Shown: positions 61,801 through 64,000 of the stretch, one piece after another
Numbering within the stretch: position 1 is the stretch's first letter
How the letters are laid out: each line of letters starts with the position of its first letter
Assembly (NCBI GenBank): GCA_030737835.1
Contig: CM060849.1
Coordinates: 26,346,311-26,410,310, forward strand
Length of the DNA stretch: 64,000 nt
Reading direction: 5' to 3'
Source: Acorus gramineus
Taxonomy: Eukaryota > Streptophyta > Magnoliopsida > Acorales > Acoraceae
The notes under the pieces: generated by a model
Seen by the model: only the letters and a program-made list of their open reading frames with translations
The model's database searches: none
Told to the model about the DNA's origin: nothing
Program-made: the position numbers and the translations under genes

Positions 61801-63148
61801 GCACAAAGGGCTGCTCATATGAGACTAAAAAAAACAGAAAAAGTCTTTCGTGAAGCCCTTCATATTTACAGATAACTGCAGTTTATCTGTATTGTTGTTT
61901 AAATTACTGAATGCAGTTTCTTGCATGTTGCAAAGATTCTAGAGAAATGTCAGCTTCAAGAAGCCGTTAAAGAGAAGGAGCTGGGTCTGGATTCACTGGG
62001 TAAGATTTTAATATATTGAAAAAATGGCACAGATAGCCTAAATATTTTTTCATTGAAAATTAATACAGTGCAACCTGAATATCTGTCCTTGCAGTTGTTG
62101 AAGATGGATCAAATTGGAGCATGGGGCAGCGACAGCTATTTTGCCTGGGACGTGCCTTGTTAAGAAGCAGCCGGATACTGGTGCTTGATGAGGCTACAGC
62201 ATCAATTGACAATGCAACAGATTCAATCCTCCAGAAGACCATAAGAACCGAATTTGCAGACTGCACCGTCATCACAGTGGCCCACAGAATACCAACTGTA
62301 ATGGACTGCACAATGGTGCTTGCTATTAGCGATGGTATGTTTATGTATTATATTCATTTTACTGGAGTTTGATTACAACCTTGCAGTTCAAATGCATCTA
62401 AGGGTGAACCTTCTTGAGAGGCCCAAGGCTTCTGATAAACTACCCATTCATTTGGGTGATGGCCTAATGTTGGCAGTCTTTACAGGATCAAATCTTGCAA
62501 ATTTTAAAGTTTCTAGGACCCTGAGCTGGAAAGCATTGTTCTAAAATTTTCCATTCTATTGGGAACTTTGCATGAGAATTTGTTATCCCCATGGAATATG
62601 TCCATGTCTAAACCCTCTCCATCTTATGATGCTCTAGTCAACAGAGATGCATGCAGACTAGGCTTATGTAAATGCATGTGTTAAAATAGATATGATAATT
62701 TAACCACCTATAAGCAGTCTCATTTTGTAAATGCATATAGACTTATGCTTATCAAGTATATATTGGTGCTTAGTAGCTGCAATTTTTTTTTTACAATTTA
62801 ATTGTTTCATCCTACTTCTTACAATGCAAAGACCTTGGTTCTGTACTAGAGTAATTTTGCTCTTTGTCATTTTGAATGTTTATTAACACCATTATCAATT
62901 TCTCTGCTAAATTCCTCCAGGACATATGCCTTTGTGTATATTCTGAATAACTCAACATAGCTCAAAATCCACTGTAAAAGTTTAAGGGCAAACTTCTCAT
63001 CCTATTTCTTTTCTTTTTAGGGAGATTGGTGGAGTTCGATGAGCCGGCAAAACTCATGAAGTCAGAGGGATCTTTGTTTAGGATGCTTGTCAAAGAATAC
63101 TGGTCTCACTCTGCAAATGCAAATAGCCACTCCATGTACTCAGCCTAA
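55870..63148 (+). CDS. ABC transporter C family (MRP-type), ABCC10-like
   Basis: Eleven exons: 55870-57867, 58721-59035, 59123-59209, 59405-60001, 60087-60251, 60359-60653, 60799-61013, 61138-61443, 61936-61999, 62095-62334 and 63021-63148 (stop TAA). All are GT-AG; 4410 nt encode 1469 residues, a full-length ABCC. Order: TMD0 with about five N-terminal helices, TMD1, NBD1, TMD2, NBD2. NBD1: Walker [10 protein letters not shown] (643-651), signature LSGGQ (731-735), Walker B IYLLDD (751-756), H-loop His788. NBD2: Walker [10 protein letters not shown] (1252-1260), signature NWSMGQRQ, Walker B ILVLDE with Glu1380, His1411. Asp756 replaces the catalytic Glu in NBD1, normal for this asymmetric family. 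ABCC proteins pump conjugates and organic anions across the tonoplast or plasma membrane at the cost of ATP; the substrate cannot be read here. The middle of exon 1 is markedly GC-rich. Confidence 0.96.
58313..58552. mobile_element. Small MITE, copy 2 (ABCC intron 1)
   Basis: It shares its ends (GATAATGTTACAT at left, GGTGTAACAACACTC at right) and interior blocks with 51919-52190. It lies in the ABCC intron 57868-58720 and does not touch the splice sites. The sequence GATAATGTTACATAG repeats just after it (near 58565), which may be part of a second, truncated copy. Confidence 0.6.
61645..61740 (-). mobile_element. Possible SINE-like insertion in ABCC intron 8
   Basis: On the minus strand a unit of about 80 bp (GATCAAACCTTCGGGAGC included) ends in an A13 run (T tract at 61647-61659 on +). 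'aagaaactt / aaagaaactt' occurs on both sides, as a target duplication would. The internal boxes are not clear enough to prove tRNA ancestry. Confidence 0.4.
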
Positions 63149-64000
63149 TGCTGCTACATAACTCTTCGAGGCTGTTTCTTTACATGGCCTGCAGATGAAG
63201 AGAAGATTCTATTTTCTCTATTTTCCTCTGGTTTTTTTAATTCAAATTGTTATCCACATTATATGCCACTGAGAGCAGCCGCAGATGGTAGGTCCATGAG
63301 GAATAATTTCATGGTTGAGAATGTGTACAAACAGGAATTTGGTAACAATAATATAACACATATTCTGTGTCAAAACATGGAAAGAGGGTAAAGACCACCG
63401 TAACTTTTACAGCGTATCATGATTGGGCAGATTGATCTTAGGAATGTTTACATGAATAATTTTACAGTGACACTTTCACCTGGGTAACCGCATGTTAATT
63501 ATCCATGGGAATGGATATTTTATTATTGAGTAGGTTGTTGGTTTGAATGCATTCTTCTAATCTTTTTATTTTTCAGGATAGTCTTCATCTCCACATTTGG
63601 ATGTTTGCCTAGTTTTAATAAAACTGGTGGACATTTGGATGGTGATTACAAACTCTCTACGGAATTGGATGAAGGTGATCCTTGGTGAAGGGTTGATTTG
63701 ATCGATTATGGGTACAAGTTGGAGTGGGTGACAATAGTTTTTGTGGTGTAATAACGGGGTTCTTTGTCTAAGGACCTCGACTTATTTTATTTATTTAAGC
63801 TTTAGTTATTTTTACTTTTATTGTAGATCCCTCGTCTCCTTTGTGAGAGGACCCTTATTAAAAATATACTCCAATTAAAATATAAAACATAAAACTGGTG
63901 GACATTCTGCCCTCCATAAAAAAAAATGACACTTGCACCTGATGATCGACTTTGGCACATGTAAAAAGAAAAGAGGCAATATGGTAGTTAATTGAAGAAG
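63149..64000 (+). other. 3' flank of ABCC gene and LINE-tail-like repeat
   Basis: The first few hundred bases probably hold the ABCC 3' UTR. From about 63560 to 63870 the sequence (GTGGTGTAATAACGGGG, GACCTCGACTTATTTTATTT, CTCCTTTGTGAGAGGACCC) resembles the 3' non-coding tail of a plant LINE. No ORF remains and the boundaries are unproven. Confidence 0.35.

Overview
The window looks like nuclear DNA of a flowering plant. It is AT-rich, its genes are split by GT-AG introns, and there are four recognisable plant protein families plus the debris of many transposons. The species cannot be named from the sequence alone.

Layout. (1) 1-7.3 kb: the 3' part of a BTB/POZ-BACK gene of the POB1/LRB type on the + strand (exons from 3204, stop at 6178; the 5' end lies outside the window or in unresolved small exons), then a LINE fragment. 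(2) 8.7-12.3 kb, minus strand: a complete 8-exon gene for a putative glucose-6-phosphate 1-epimerase (312 aa). (3) 16.1-20.2 kb, minus strand: a complete 12-exon gene for a G-box-binding bZIP factor (421 aa), with a G-box/ACGT-rich upstream region at 22.26-22.54 kb. (4) 22.6-54.9 kb: about 32 kb with no intact gene, made of non-autonomous DNA transposons, foldback elements, a tandem duplication of about 8-9 kb (29921-38708 and 38709-46347) and a broken Ty1-copia fragment. (5) 55.87-63.15 kb, + strand: a complete 11-exon ABCC (MRP-type) transporter gene (1469 aa).

The exon maps were built by hand from splice sites, reading phase and family motifs. The three complete genes close in frame (939, 1266 and 4410 nt). 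No operon-like relation exists between the genes. The bZIP factor binds ACGT-core elements as a family property, and its own upstream region and two orphan GC islands (26.3-26.6 and 28.6-29.25 kb) carry such sites, but a regulatory link is only inference.

The most informative structure is the tandem duplication. Because the two copies can be compared inside the window, one copy often gives the empty site for an insertion in the other. This delimits a long-inverted-repeat element with another element nested inside it, a Harbinger-like element, a near-perfect foldback MITE, and two hAT-like elements with exact 8-bp target-site duplications. I found no clear evidence for a wholly new biological system; the unusual content is structural.
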